Shown here: piece after piece, positions 17,995 to 26,520 of the stretch | Layout: every line of letters begins with the position of its first letter | How positions within the stretch are numbered: position 1 is the first letter of the stretch | Assembly (NCBI GenBank): GCA_013215945.1 | Contig: JABSOM010000012.1 | Span: 1 to 64,000 of the forward strand | Reading direction: 5' to 3' | DNA length: 64,000 nucleotides | From: Campylobacteraceae bacterium | GTDB lineage: Bacteria > Campylobacterota > Campylobacteria > Campylobacterales > Arcobacteraceae | The notes under the pieces: model-generated | Databases searched by the model: none | What the model saw: only the letters and a program-made list of their open reading frames with translations | Told to the model about the DNA's origin: nothing | Made by a program: the position numbers and the translations under genes

Positions 17995-19521
17995 ATGATT
18001 TTTAAATCCCTGTTTATTTTTATTTTATTAATAAAAGTGCTTTTTGCGGAAGAATTTACTGTTGCTTCTTTCAATGTAGAGAATCTTTTTGATTTAAAAA
18101 ATGATGGTACAGAATATAAAGAATATGTGCCTAATACTACATCTCTTTGGAATAAAAAAACGCATGACATTAAACTCAATAATATTTCAAAAGTAATTCG
18201 TAGCTTAGATGCAGATATTATTGTTTTACAAGAAATTGAATCCCTTAGCGCCCTTCTGTCTTTAAAAAAAAGAACCAAGTATAAATACCATGCTTTTAGT
18301 AAACAAAAAAAATCGTCCATAGGTTTGGCTGTATTAAGTAATTATAAAATTCTAAAACAACATACCCTAAAGGTCAAATCAAGAAAAATCAAGCGTGATA
18401 TTCAAGAAGTAGATATACAAATACAAAACAAACGCATCAAAATATTTAACAACCATTGGCCATCAAAAAGGCAAAAAGAATCTTTTCGTATTTTATATGC
18501 AAATACTCTCAATAACTATATAAAAAAATTTCAAGAAGATCTTGATTATATATTACTTGGAGATTTTAACAGTAATTATAATGAGAAAGAAACACTAAAA
18601 CTAAATAAAGATTTAAATGACAGCTACAATATTACAGGTATAAATGATATTCTACTCTCATCAAATAAAATACACAAAAAAAATCCCTATCATTATAACT
18701 TATGGTACGAACTTGAATACACAGAACGTTTTTCTGCAATGTATAGAAACAATAAAATCACACCGGATAATATATTATTGCCCCAAGCTTTATTTGATCA
18801 AAAAAATATTTCTTATATAAACAATAGTTTTAAGGTATTAAAAAAACCTTATCTTATTACTAAGAAAAAAATACACCGTTGGAAAATGATAAAAAAATAT
18901 ACAGTGCATGCGGGAGAAGGATACTCTGATCACTTAGCAATTATTGCCAGTTTTGATACAGAACCTTATAAACAAATAAAAAAAGTAACACAAAACAAGG
19001 GCATAGCCGCTTTATATAAAAATAACGCTACAAATATAAAAATTAAAAATGCTGTAGTTATATACAAAAATAAGAACAACTACATAATTAAACAAAAGAA
19101 TAATAGAGCCATATACATTTATAATTCAAAAGAAAAACTTGAACTTTCATCTTCTTATAACTTATACATTTTAAAAACAAAAGAACATTATGGATTAAAA
19201 GAAATAAGCTCGTTTAGAATAATTAAAAAACATCCAAAAAAAGAAAATATAATAGAGTATTTCACCCAAGCCAAAAGTATAAATTTATTTGATATGAAAT
19301 ATCAAAATGAACTTATTATCAATCTTAAGGGGCACTATAAAAAGGGTTATTTGTATTATGTCAAAAAGAATAATACGTATAAAATAAGACTTTATTCCAA
19401 AGATAAAACACTTTTACCTAAAAATGGGCAAAAAATTAATATAATACAAGCGCATTTGTCTTTTTTCAAAAACAAGGCACAAATAATTATTAATAAAAAA
19501 AGCGAGTACTATGCTTATTAA
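17995..19521 (+). CDS. endonuclease/exonuclease/phosphatase family protein with C-terminal extension
   Basis: The 508-residue protein has a signal peptide (SLFIFILLIKVLFA) and then a DNase I-like EEP fold: SFNVENLFD, DIIVLQEIESL, FNNHWPSKR, DYILLGDFNSN and the terminal GYSDHLAI with its catalytic His. All core residues (Asn, Glu, His/Asp pair) are visible. About 180 Lys-rich residues follow the fold (from about 330 on) and look like one or two beta-barrel modules; I do not recognise them. The product should be exported and may be a periplasmic or secreted nuclease. The stop overlaps the murJ start by 11 bases. No strong ribosome binding site precedes the ATG. Confidence 0.8.
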   Translation: MIFKSLFIFILLIKVLFAEEFTVASFNVENLFDLKNDGTEYKEYVPNTTSLWNKKTHDIKLNNISKVIRSLDADIIVLQEIESLSALLSLKKRTKYKYHAFSKQKKSSIGLAVLSNYKILKQHTLKVKSRKIKRDIQEVDIQIQNKRIKIFNNHWPSKRQKESFRILYANTLNNYIKKFQEDLDYILLGDFNSNYNEKETLKLNKDLNDSYNITGINDILLSSNKIHKKNPYHYNLWYELEYTERFSAMYRNNKITPDNILLPQALFDQKNISYINNSFKVLKKPYLITKKKIHRWKMIKKYTVHAGEGYSDHLAIIASFDTEPYKQIKKVTQNKGIAALYKNNATNIKIKNAVVIYKNKNNYIIKQKNNRAIYIYNSKEKLELSSSYNLYILKTKEHYGLKEISSFRIIKKHPKKENIIEYFTQAKSINLFDMKYQNELIINLKGHYKKGYLYYVKKNNTYKIRLYSKDKTLLPKNGQKINIIQAHLSFFKNKAQIIINKKSEYYAY

Positions 19522-20812
19522 ATCTATTTTTACAAACAGTTCAGGTATATTATTTTCAAGAGTTCTAGGTTTTATTCGTGACTTATTAACAGCATCAATT
19601 TTAGGCGCTAATATATATTCAGATATCTTTTTTGTTGCATTTAAAGTACCCAATTTATTCAGACGAATTTTTGCAGAAGGTGCTTTTACTCAAGCTTTTA
19701 TTCCTGCTTATGCAAAAAGTAAACATAAAATACAATTTTCATCTGCAATATTTCTTTCATTTTTTGCTTTCATCATGCTTTTATCACTTTTAGTAACACT
19801 GTTTTCAAAATTTGTAACAAGTTTTATTGCCATTGGTTTTGATGATAAAACAATAGAATTAACAGCTCCCTTACTTGCTATAAATTTTTATTATTTACCA
19901 ATGATATTTATTGTAACCTTTATGGCCGCACTCTTACAGTATAAAAATCATTTTGCTACTACAGCATTTTCAACAGCTTTACTTAATCTATCTTTAATTG
20001 CTGCTTTATTAATTTCAAAAGATTTGGACAAATACGATATTACTTTTTACCTATCTTATGGGGTTTTAATAGGTGGAATGCTTCAAATATTAGTACATAT
20101 TATTGCTTTGAAAAACAAAAATTTGCTAAAAGTCTTAAGTTTTAATAAAATCAAATTTGCACAAAGAAAATTTTATAATTCTTTTGCTGCCGCAACATTG
20201 GGCTCATCAACAGCCCATTTATCGGCATTTATAGATACGTGGTTAGCATCATTTTTAATAAGTGGAAGTATTTCTTACCTTTATTATGCCAATAGAATTT
20301 TTCAACTTCCTTTGGCATTATTTGCTATAGCTACTAGTGTAGCGTTGTTTCCCATGATAGCAAAAGCTATAAAAAACAAAAATGAAAATAAAGCTTTAAG
20401 CCTAATGAAGAAAGCAAGTATGATTTTGTCAGTTTTATTACTGATATCCTCTTTTATTGGAATATTTTTCAATGAATTCATTGTTGAACTTCTGTTTCAA
20501 AGAGGTGAATTTACGCAAGTAGATACCATGAATACAGCATTAATACTTTTAATGTATTTAATTGGTCTTTTGCCATATGGAATATCAAAAATATTTTCTT
20601 TATGGTTATATGCACAAGAAAAACAATTTATTGCAGCAAAAATATCTATGAAAGCTTTAACTTTCAATATAGTTTTTTCTTTAATTTTATTTAAACCTTA
20701 TGGAGCAACTGGTCTTGCATTTGCTAGTACAATCGGTGGTTTTGTATTATTTTATTATACAATAAAAGAATTTGGTTTTAAAAAGTTTTATAATCTTTTC
20801 AAAAATAGCTAG
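19511..20812 (+). CDS. murJ: lipid II flippase MurJ
   Basis: MurJ flips lipid II across the inner membrane for peptidoglycan synthesis. The 433-residue protein begins SSGILFSRVLGFIRDLLTAS, the family N terminus with its conserved arginines, followed by FKVPNLFRRIFAEGAFTQAF, a hallmark stretch, and LFQRGEFT further on. About 12 or more membrane helices are seen. It is shorter than most MurJ (roughly 480-510 residues), mostly because the C terminus ends after KEFGFKKFYNLFKN, so the last helices of the longer forms may be absent. It is coupled to the upstream EEP gene by an 11-base overlap. Confidence 0.92.
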   Translation: MLIKSIFTNSSGILFSRVLGFIRDLLTASILGANIYSDIFFVAFKVPNLFRRIFAEGAFTQAFIPAYAKSKHKIQFSSAIFLSFFAFIMLLSLLVTLFSKFVTSFIAIGFDDKTIELTAPLLAINFYYLPMIFIVTFMAALLQYKNHFATTAFSTALLNLSLIAALLISKDLDKYDITFYLSYGVLIGGMLQILVHIIALKNKNLLKVLSFNKIKFAQRKFYNSFAAATLGSSTAHLSAFIDTWLASFLISGSISYLYYANRIFQLPLALFAIATSVALFPMIAKAIKNKNENKALSLMKKASMILSVLLLISSFIGIFFNEFIVELLFQRGEFTQVDTMNTALILLMYLIGLLPYGISKIFSLWLYAQEKQFIAAKISMKALTFNIVFSLILFKPYGATGLAFASTIGGFVLFYYTIKEFGFKKFYNLFKNS

Positions 20813-20868
20813 TTTTCTTAAAAAATAATATTAATTAATTTTATAAATAAACTTTTTTATTTTTACTG

Positions 20869-20890
20869 CTATTATTCCAATAAATAATAG
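20869..20890 (+). promoter_or_regulatory. inverted repeat ahead of oxidase operon
   Basis: CTATTATT and AATAATAG (8 bp each, 6-base gap) form an inverted repeat that ends 15 bases before the first gene of the oxidase operon. It may be an operator or a 5' leader hairpin. Nothing else supports it. Confidence 0.3.
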
Positions 20891-20905
20891 TGTAAGGATT
20901 TTACT

Positions 20906-21721
20906 ATGCTAAAAAAAGTACTTTTGACCCTACTTTTGTCCGCCTGTACATTGTTTTCTGTAGAAATCGGAATTTATGAACAACAAGACAAAGAAATCAA
21001 TTTAGATTTAAAGTTTACGAATGAATATAATCAAGTAAAAACGCTAAGAGAAATAATAGATAATAAACCTACAATTTTAACTATTAACTACTTCAACTGC
21101 CCTACTTTATGTTCCCCTATGTTATACGAAGTTGCAGATGTTATTCCCCGAATTGGACTGATCCCTGGAAAAGAATTTAATGTAATTACCCTAAGTATTG
21201 AAAAAAATGACACTTTTAAACATGCAAAAGAAACAAAAGACAAAATCTTTAAGACCTTTAAAAAACCATTTAATGCAAATGCATGGTCGTTTCTAACCAC
21301 AACTAATCAGGAAAATATAGATATAATAACAAATTCTGTTGGTTTTAAATATGAACGACGTGTAAAAGATGGAGTTGTTGATTATTTGCATCCTGCAGCA
21401 ATCATGGTTTTAACACCAAAAGGGAAAGTAAGCAGATATTTAAATGGTATCACGTACTTACCTTTTGATCTAAAACTTGCGATTTATGAAGCAAGCGAAG
21501 AAAAAACAAGACCAACAATTGCAAATACTTTACTTTACTGTTTTGCTTACGATGCAGAAAGTAAAACGTATTTGTTTAAAGCGGAAAAAATTGTCGGCGG
21601 TTTAATTTTTGCTACTGTAGTAGCATTTTTTGTATTTGTATACCGAACAGGTAAACGAGATGACAAAAGAAAATTAGAAGAAATAAAAAAACGAAAAGAA
21701 AAAGAAGAAAAAGACGCGTAA
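20906..21721 (+). CDS. SCO1/SenC family copper chaperone
   Basis: The 271-residue protein has an N-terminal signal sequence, a thioredoxin-like SCO domain with the copper/thiol motif CPTLC (FNCPTLCSPM) and the distal copper-ligand histidine in DYLHPAAI, then a C-terminal membrane helix and a Lys/Glu-rich tail. SCO proteins deliver copper to the CuA centre of oxidase subunit II. It is the first gene of the oxidase operon, starting from AAGGA, which fits that role exactly. A C-terminal rather than an N-terminal membrane anchor is a little unusual. Confidence 0.9.
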   Translation: MLKKVLLTLLLSACTLFSVEIGIYEQQDKEINLDLKFTNEYNQVKTLREIIDNKPTILTINYFNCPTLCSPMLYEVADVIPRIGLIPGKEFNVITLSIEKNDTFKHAKETKDKIFKTFKKPFNANAWSFLTTTNQENIDIITNSVGFKYERRVKDGVVDYLHPAAIMVLTPKGKVSRYLNGITYLPFDLKLAIYEASEEKTRPTIANTLLYCFAYDAESKTYLFKAEKIVGGLIFATVVAFFVFVYRTGKRDDKRKLEEIKKRKEKEEKDA

Positions 21722-21750
21722 GCGTTTCCATCAAACGAAAAGGAGAGATA

Positions 21751-23403
21751 ATGACACACAAAAGCTTTTATGATGAGACGCACACCGTCTTTGGACATCA
21801 TGAAAATAAAATTTTACAATGGATTTTTTCTATTGATCACAAAAGAATAGCAATACTTTACATGATTGTAATGTTTGCATTTTTTGCAGTAGCACTGCTA
21901 GTTGCACTAACAATGAGGATTGAACTGTTCTTCCCAGGAGAACAAGTTTTAACTCCAGATCAATTTAACCAGGCATTTACTTTGCATGGGGTAATTATGG
22001 TATTTTTATTCATCATTCCAGGTATTCCTGCTATTTTTGGTAACTTTTTATTACCAATTATGATTGGTGCAAAAGATGTATCATTTCCACGACTAAATTT
22101 ATTTTCATGGTGGCTATTTTTATTAGGTGCAATAATTGCTTTATCTTCATTATTTGTAGGTAATGGTTTTGCTGATACTGGATGGACATTTTATGCGCCT
22201 TATAGTGTTAATACAGATACAAATGTAATTGCTGCTTTAAGTGCTGCATATATCTTAGGAATGGCAAGTATTCTTACGGGAATTAACTTTGTTGTAACTA
22301 TTCACAGATTAAGAGCTCCTGGTATGGGATTCTTTAAAATGCCTTTATTTGTATGGGGTTTATATTCAACTGCATGGATTCAAGTTTTAGCTACTCCTGT
22401 AATTGGAATTACATTAATTCTAGTAATTATTGAAAAAACAATTGGTATTGGTATTTTTGATCCTGCAAAAGGTGGAGATCCAATTCTTTATGAACACTTA
22501 TTTTGGATTTATTCTCATCCCGCAGTTTATTTAATGATTTTACCAGCATTTGGTGTTGTTTCTGAAATCGTACCTACATTCTGTAGACGGACTATCTTTG
22601 GATACAGATCAATTGCAATTTCTTCTGCAATGATTTCTATTATCGGATACTTGGTTTGGGGACATCACTTATTTTCTTCTGGTATGAGTGAATGGGCGAA
22701 AGTTACTTTCTCATTTTTAACATTTTTTGTTTCAATTCCTACTGGTATTAAATTCTTTGACTGGATTGCTACTATGTATAAAGGTTCAATTGTAATGAAA
22801 ACACCTATGTTATGGGTTATTGGAACAATTGTTACTTTTGCAATTGGAGGACTAACAGGAGTTGTATTAGCAACACTTGGGATTACTGCTCACTTACATG
22901 ATACATATTATGTTGTTGCTCACTTCCATTACGCAATGTTTGGTGGAGTTGTATTCATGATGTTTGCAGCATTTCATTACTGGTATCCAAAATTTGTTGG
23001 AAGAATGTATGACGAAGCAAAAGCTAAAATTGCATTCTGGATGATTTTCTTAGGATTTAACATATTATGGTTCCCAATGTTTATAGCTGGAATTTTAGGT
23101 ATGCCTAGAAGATATTTTGATTATTTACCAGAATTTACTATTTATCATCAAATTTCAGGTGTTGGTGCGGTATTAACACTTTCAGGAATTGGATTTATGG
23201 CTTATGTTTTAATCAAAGGTTTAAAAAATGGAGAAATCGCAAGTGCAAACCCATGGAATGCAACTACGTTAGAGTGGCAAATTGATTCACCACCACCATT
23301 AGAAAACTTTAGAAATACACCATATATTGATTTTGAACCTTACGATTATAAAGATGGTTTACCCGTTCATAATCTTTATGATGAAATTCACAAAGGGAGA
23401 TAA
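21751..23403 (+). CDS. ctaD: cytochrome c oxidase subunit I, A2-type
   Basis: The 550-residue protein is the catalytic subunit of a heme-copper oxidase, with 12 membrane helices. Ligands visible: low-spin heme His79 (FTLHGVIM) and His393; high-spin heme His391 (in VVAHFHYAMFGG); CuB ligands His256 and the HH pair at 305-306. The cross-linked tyrosine Tyr260 is in SHPAVY. The segment reads YSHPAVY, not GHPEVY: the D-channel glutamate is missing and replaced by the Tyr-Ser pair that marks A2-type oxidases. The enzyme should pump protons in the inner membrane. It follows a strong AAAGGAGAG site. Confidence 0.94.
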   Translation: MTHKSFYDETHTVFGHHENKILQWIFSIDHKRIAILYMIVMFAFFAVALLVALTMRIELFFPGEQVLTPDQFNQAFTLHGVIMVFLFIIPGIPAIFGNFLLPIMIGAKDVSFPRLNLFSWWLFLLGAIIALSSLFVGNGFADTGWTFYAPYSVNTDTNVIAALSAAYILGMASILTGINFVVTIHRLRAPGMGFFKMPLFVWGLYSTAWIQVLATPVIGITLILVIIEKTIGIGIFDPAKGGDPILYEHLFWIYSHPAVYLMILPAFGVVSEIVPTFCRRTIFGYRSIAISSAMISIIGYLVWGHHLFSSGMSEWAKVTFSFLTFFVSIPTGIKFFDWIATMYKGSIVMKTPMLWVIGTIVTFAIGGLTGVVLATLGITAHLHDTYYVVAHFHYAMFGGVVFMMFAAFHYWYPKFVGRMYDEAKAKIAFWMIFLGFNILWFPMFIAGILGMPRRYFDYLPEFTIYHQISGVGAVLTLSGIGFMAYVLIKGLKNGEIASANPWNATTLEWQIDSPPPLENFRNTPYIDFEPYDYKDGLPVHNLYDEIHKGR

Positions 23404-23404
23404 C

Positions 23405-24070
23405 ATGGATCATTCAAGTGAAATAGAAATTATCTACGATAAACAAGGTAATCCTCATGAAGTCGTAGACTTTAATGATGATTATCAAGCATCAAAACTT
23501 GGTTTTTGGTTCTTCTTATTTACAGAGTTAATGTTATTTGGAGGAATGTTCTTAGTATTTACATTCTACTTTTACAGATATACAGATAATTTTTTAGAAG
23601 CATCTGCTACGTTAAATATTGTTCTTGGTGGAGTTAATACTTTTGTTCTTTTAATTTCTACATACTTTTTAGGTATGGGTTTAATCAACTTTAAAAATGG
23701 TGAAGTTTCAAAAGCAAAAGTTAAAATTGTACTTACTATTGTTTTCTCAATTCTTTTCTTAACGATTAAGTATTTTGAGTGGATGGCTGAGATTCATCAT
23801 GGTATTTATCCTGATTCTGACATTTTAAATGCAAAAGAAAGTGGAGTTATTTTATTCTTTGGTTTATACTTTACAATGACAGGACTTCATGGAATTCATA
23901 TTATTATTGGTATTGCTTTAATGACTTGGGTATTAATTTTAATGAACAAAGGAACAATTACTACAAAAAAATATGTTATATTTGAAAATGTAGCTTTATA
24001 TTGGGATTTAGTTCATATGGTTTGGGTATTTTTATTCCCACTCTTTTACATTACTGGATTAGGGAGATAA
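23405..24070 (+). CDS. ctaE: cytochrome c oxidase subunit III
   Basis: The 221-residue membrane protein has the subunit III pattern: KLGFWFFLFTELMLFGGMF, with the conserved E in the second helix of the short form, LTGLHGIHIIIGIALM (the TGLHGxH motif) and YWDLVHMVWVFLFPLFY near the C terminus. The start at 23405 follows GGGAG and leaves one base after the subunit I stop; a longer open frame upstream overlaps subunit I and is not needed. It stabilises subunit I and the proton-uptake path. Confidence 0.93.
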   Translation: MDHSSEIEIIYDKQGNPHEVVDFNDDYQASKLGFWFFLFTELMLFGGMFLVFTFYFYRYTDNFLEASATLNIVLGGVNTFVLLISTYFLGMGLINFKNGEVSKAKVKIVLTIVFSILFLTIKYFEWMAEIHHGIYPDSDILNAKESGVILFFGLYFTMTGLHGIHIIIGIALMTWVLILMNKGTITTKKYVIFENVALYWDLVHMVWVFLFPLFYITGLGR

Positions 24071-24071
24071 G

Positions 24072-24380
24072 ATGACAAATCACGAAACATTAACAGAAAG
24101 TATGTTTATTAAAGTATTTTTTGCTTTAATAGGATTAACTACTTTAACTTTTTTACAACCTTATTTCATGCATCAAGATCTTCAAAATACGATTGCAATT
24201 CAAATGTTTATTGCAGTAATTAAGACATTTTTAATTGGCGCTTATTATATGCACCTTAAGTATGAAGAACCATTGTATAGATGGATTGTTTTAATAGCAC
24301 TTATTACGCTTAGTATATTTTTTATAATTACATCTTTTGATGCAATTTTTAGAAATAGTATTAATGATTTTTTTACTTAG
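24072..24380 (+). CDS. cytochrome c oxidase subunit IV family protein
   Basis: This 102-residue protein has three membrane helices and fits the small subunit IV (CoxD/CyoD-type) of bacterial heme-copper oxidases, including an ending helix after a conserved AYYMHLKYEEPLYRW stretch. It has a GGGAGA site, one base after the subunit III stop. It is an accessory subunit; the gene order I-III-IV supports the call more than the sequence does. Confidence 0.85.
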   Translation: MTNHETLTESMFIKVFFALIGLTTLTFLQPYFMHQDLQNTIAIQMFIAVIKTFLIGAYYMHLKYEEPLYRWIVLIALITLSIFFIITSFDAIFRNSINDFFT

Positions 24381-24389
24381 GAGAATAGA

Positions 24390-25625
24390 ATGTTAGAAGG
24401 AATGGAAGGCGTATCAAGTTTCGCCGGTGAAATTGATTATGCATTTTGGACAGTAAATCTAATTTGTTTATTCTTATTTGTAATTACTATAGGTGCTATG
24501 TTTATCTTTTTATATCAATACGATGAAAAAAGATCAAAGCCAACAGATACTAAAAATATTAAACATAATACTCCACTTGAAATTGCTTGGACAATAATTC
24601 CAACTATTTTAATGATGGTTATTTTTTATATTGGATTAGATGCTTTAAAGATTCAAAGAACTATGCCAGCTGATGATAAAGCAGTTGTTGTAAAAGTTAT
24701 TGGTAAAAAATGGTCTTTTTCTTTTGAGTATGCAAATGGTAAAAAGAGTTCTTCTTTAATAGTTCCTATTGGACAAGATGTTAAATTAAACATGACTGCT
24801 CCACTTGATGATGTATTACATGCATTTTATGTGCCTGCATTTAGAATTAAAGAAGATATTGTTCCTGGACAAATCACAAAATTGTGGTTTAATGCTACAA
24901 AACTAGGAAAATTTGACATTATGTGTGCTGAGTACTGTGGTACAAGACATGCATATATGAGAGCCGATGTAAAAGTTGTATCTCAAGAAGAATTTGATGA
25001 ATTTTTAAATCCTACAGTAGTTGCTGCGCGAACAGCAATGGATGTGTTTAATGAAACTGGCTGTATTGGATGTCATACTCTAGATGGTACAGTATCTGCA
25101 GGTCCTTCTTTCAAAGATATTTATAACAAAGAAGTTAAAGTTATAAGTAATGGCGTAACTAAAACGGTAACAAGAGACGATGCTTATTTAGTGAGAGCAA
25201 TTGATGATCCAGATGCTGAAGTTGTTGAAGGTTTTATGGCCGGAATGATGCCTAGTTTTAAAGGTGCATTAAGTAAAGAAGATATGACTCTTGTTCTTAA
25301 TTATTTCAAAGGTATAGAAGTAGAAGCTGCTAAACCATCAATTAATGGAGCAGAAGTTGTTGATATTAATGGTTGTATTGGATGTCATACACTTGATGGA
25401 ACTCCATCAGCTGGTCCTACCTTTAAAGATATTATGGGAAGAAAAACAAAAATTGTCAAAGATGGTAAAACTATTGAAATTACCATTGATGAAACATATT
25501 TAATTGAAGCAATAAAAAATCCAGAAACTGAAATTGTTGAAGGATACCAAAACATTATGCCTCCATTTAAAGATGTATTATCTGATGATGAAGTAAATGC
25601 AATTGTTGAGTATTTAAAGAAATAA
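24390..25625 (+). CDS. ctaC: cytochrome c oxidase subunit II with two fused cytochrome c domains
   Basis: The 411-residue protein has two N-terminal membrane helices (about 18-41 and 64-85) and a periplasmic cupredoxin domain with a full CuA site: His144, then CAEYCGTRHAYM giving Cys179, Cys183, His187, Met190. Two cytochrome c domains follow, each with CIGCH (225-229 and 329-333), TLDGT, a GPSFKDI or GPTFKDI stretch and a late axial Met (about 287 and 390). The two heme domains are clearly a tandem duplication. They would carry electrons from a donor to CuA without a separate soluble cytochrome. It has a strong AGGAGA site. Confidence 0.94.
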   Translation: MLEGMEGVSSFAGEIDYAFWTVNLICLFLFVITIGAMFIFLYQYDEKRSKPTDTKNIKHNTPLEIAWTIIPTILMMVIFYIGLDALKIQRTMPADDKAVVVKVIGKKWSFSFEYANGKKSSSLIVPIGQDVKLNMTAPLDDVLHAFYVPAFRIKEDIVPGQITKLWFNATKLGKFDIMCAEYCGTRHAYMRADVKVVSQEEFDEFLNPTVVAARTAMDVFNETGCIGCHTLDGTVSAGPSFKDIYNKEVKVISNGVTKTVTRDDAYLVRAIDDPDAEVVEGFMAGMMPSFKGALSKEDMTLVLNYFKGIEVEAAKPSINGAEVVDINGCIGCHTLDGTPSAGPTFKDIMGRKTKIVKDGKTIEITIDETYLIEAIKNPETEIVEGYQNIMPPFKDVLSDDEVNAIVEYLKK

Positions 25626-25626
25626 T

Positions 25627-26469
25627 ATGATCAAGAATATATATGTATTAACAAAGTTTCCTTTATCATTTACAATTAGTTTATCTGCGATTTTTGGATA
25701 TATTCTTGCTAATGGCAGCATAGATATGGGTCTTTTATACCCTTATCTTGCTGTTTTATTATTAGCAATGGGTGTATCTACTTTTAACCAAACGCAAGAA
25801 TATAAAAAAGATGCTTTAATGCCTCGTACTAAAAACAGACCTATTCCTTCTGGGGATATGAGTTTTAGGACGGCATTAATTATTGGAATAATTATTACTT
25901 CTTCCTCTTTTTTCTTTATTTATATTCCTCATGGAGTTACAGGTCTAGTCGTTTTTTTAGCAGTTGTAATTATTTATAATCTTCTGTATACACCTGCAAA
26001 AAGACACAGTATTTATGCTGGTGTTTATGGTGCAGTTCTAGGAGTTATTCCTCCCTATATTGGTTGGGTTTCTGCAGGAAGTTACGAATTTGACATGAGA
26101 TTCTTTGCTTTGGGTTTATTTTATTTTACCTGGCAAATTCCTCACTTTTGGCTTTTAAATTTAAAATATTATAAACAATATGAAGAAGCAGGTTTTCCTA
26201 CTATTACCAAAGTATTTGGAGTTGATAGTTTGGTTAGAATGACCTTTATTTGGTTATTATTAACAGTAATTTGTGGCGTTTTTTTAGTAGCAATGTTTGA
26301 AGTACAATCTCCCATTATTCTTGGTTTATTGTTTGCTTTAAAAGCATATACACTTTTTACAATATTTAAACTATTGAAAAATCGAAACTATATTTATAAC
26401 TTTATTAATATTAATGTATACATGTTATTTTTAATGATTATACTTTGCGTTAACGCGCTGTATATGTAA
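25627..26469 (+). CDS. ctaB: heme O synthase (protoheme IX farnesyltransferase)
   Basis: Heme O synthase adds a farnesyl group to heme b, the first step to heme o and heme a of the oxidase. The 280-residue protein has the UbiA-type prenyltransferase motif NQTQEYKKDALMPRTKNRP (Asn-x2-x-Asp variant with the conserved KNRP) and the second motif YYKQYEEAGFPTI. Around seven to nine membrane helices are seen. The ATG is one base after the subunit II stop, so it belongs to the oxidase operon. Heme A synthase is not in this window, so heme o versus heme a use is open. Confidence 0.92.
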   Translation: MIKNIYVLTKFPLSFTISLSAIFGYILANGSIDMGLLYPYLAVLLLAMGVSTFNQTQEYKKDALMPRTKNRPIPSGDMSFRTALIIGIIITSSSFFFIYIPHGVTGLVVFLAVVIIYNLLYTPAKRHSIYAGVYGAVLGVIPPYIGWVSAGSYEFDMRFFALGLFYFTWQIPHFWLLNLKYYKQYEEAGFPTITKVFGVDSLVRMTFIWLLLTVICGVFLVAMFEVQSPIILGLLFALKAYTLFTIFKLLKNRNYIYNFININVYMLFLMIILCVNALYM

Positions 26470-26485
26470 CGAAGTAAATTTTAGA

Positions 26486-26514
26486 TATAATCCTACTCTT
26501 ATACAAAGAGTAGG
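26486..26514 (+). promoter_or_regulatory. TATAAT box and 9-5-9 inverted repeat covering msbA-like gene RBS
   Basis: A perfect TATAAT (26486-26491) is followed by CCTACTCTT (26492-26500), a five-base loop and AAGAGTAGG (26506-26514), a perfect inverted repeat. The right arm includes most of the ribosome binding site (AGGA, six bases from the ATG at 26521). If transcription starts about seven bases after the -10 box it would begin inside the left arm, so the repeat may be a DNA operator around +1; in read-through RNA from the oxidase operon it would form a hairpin that hides the binding site, or end the transcript. Confidence 0.5.
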
Positions 26515-26520
26515 ACATCT

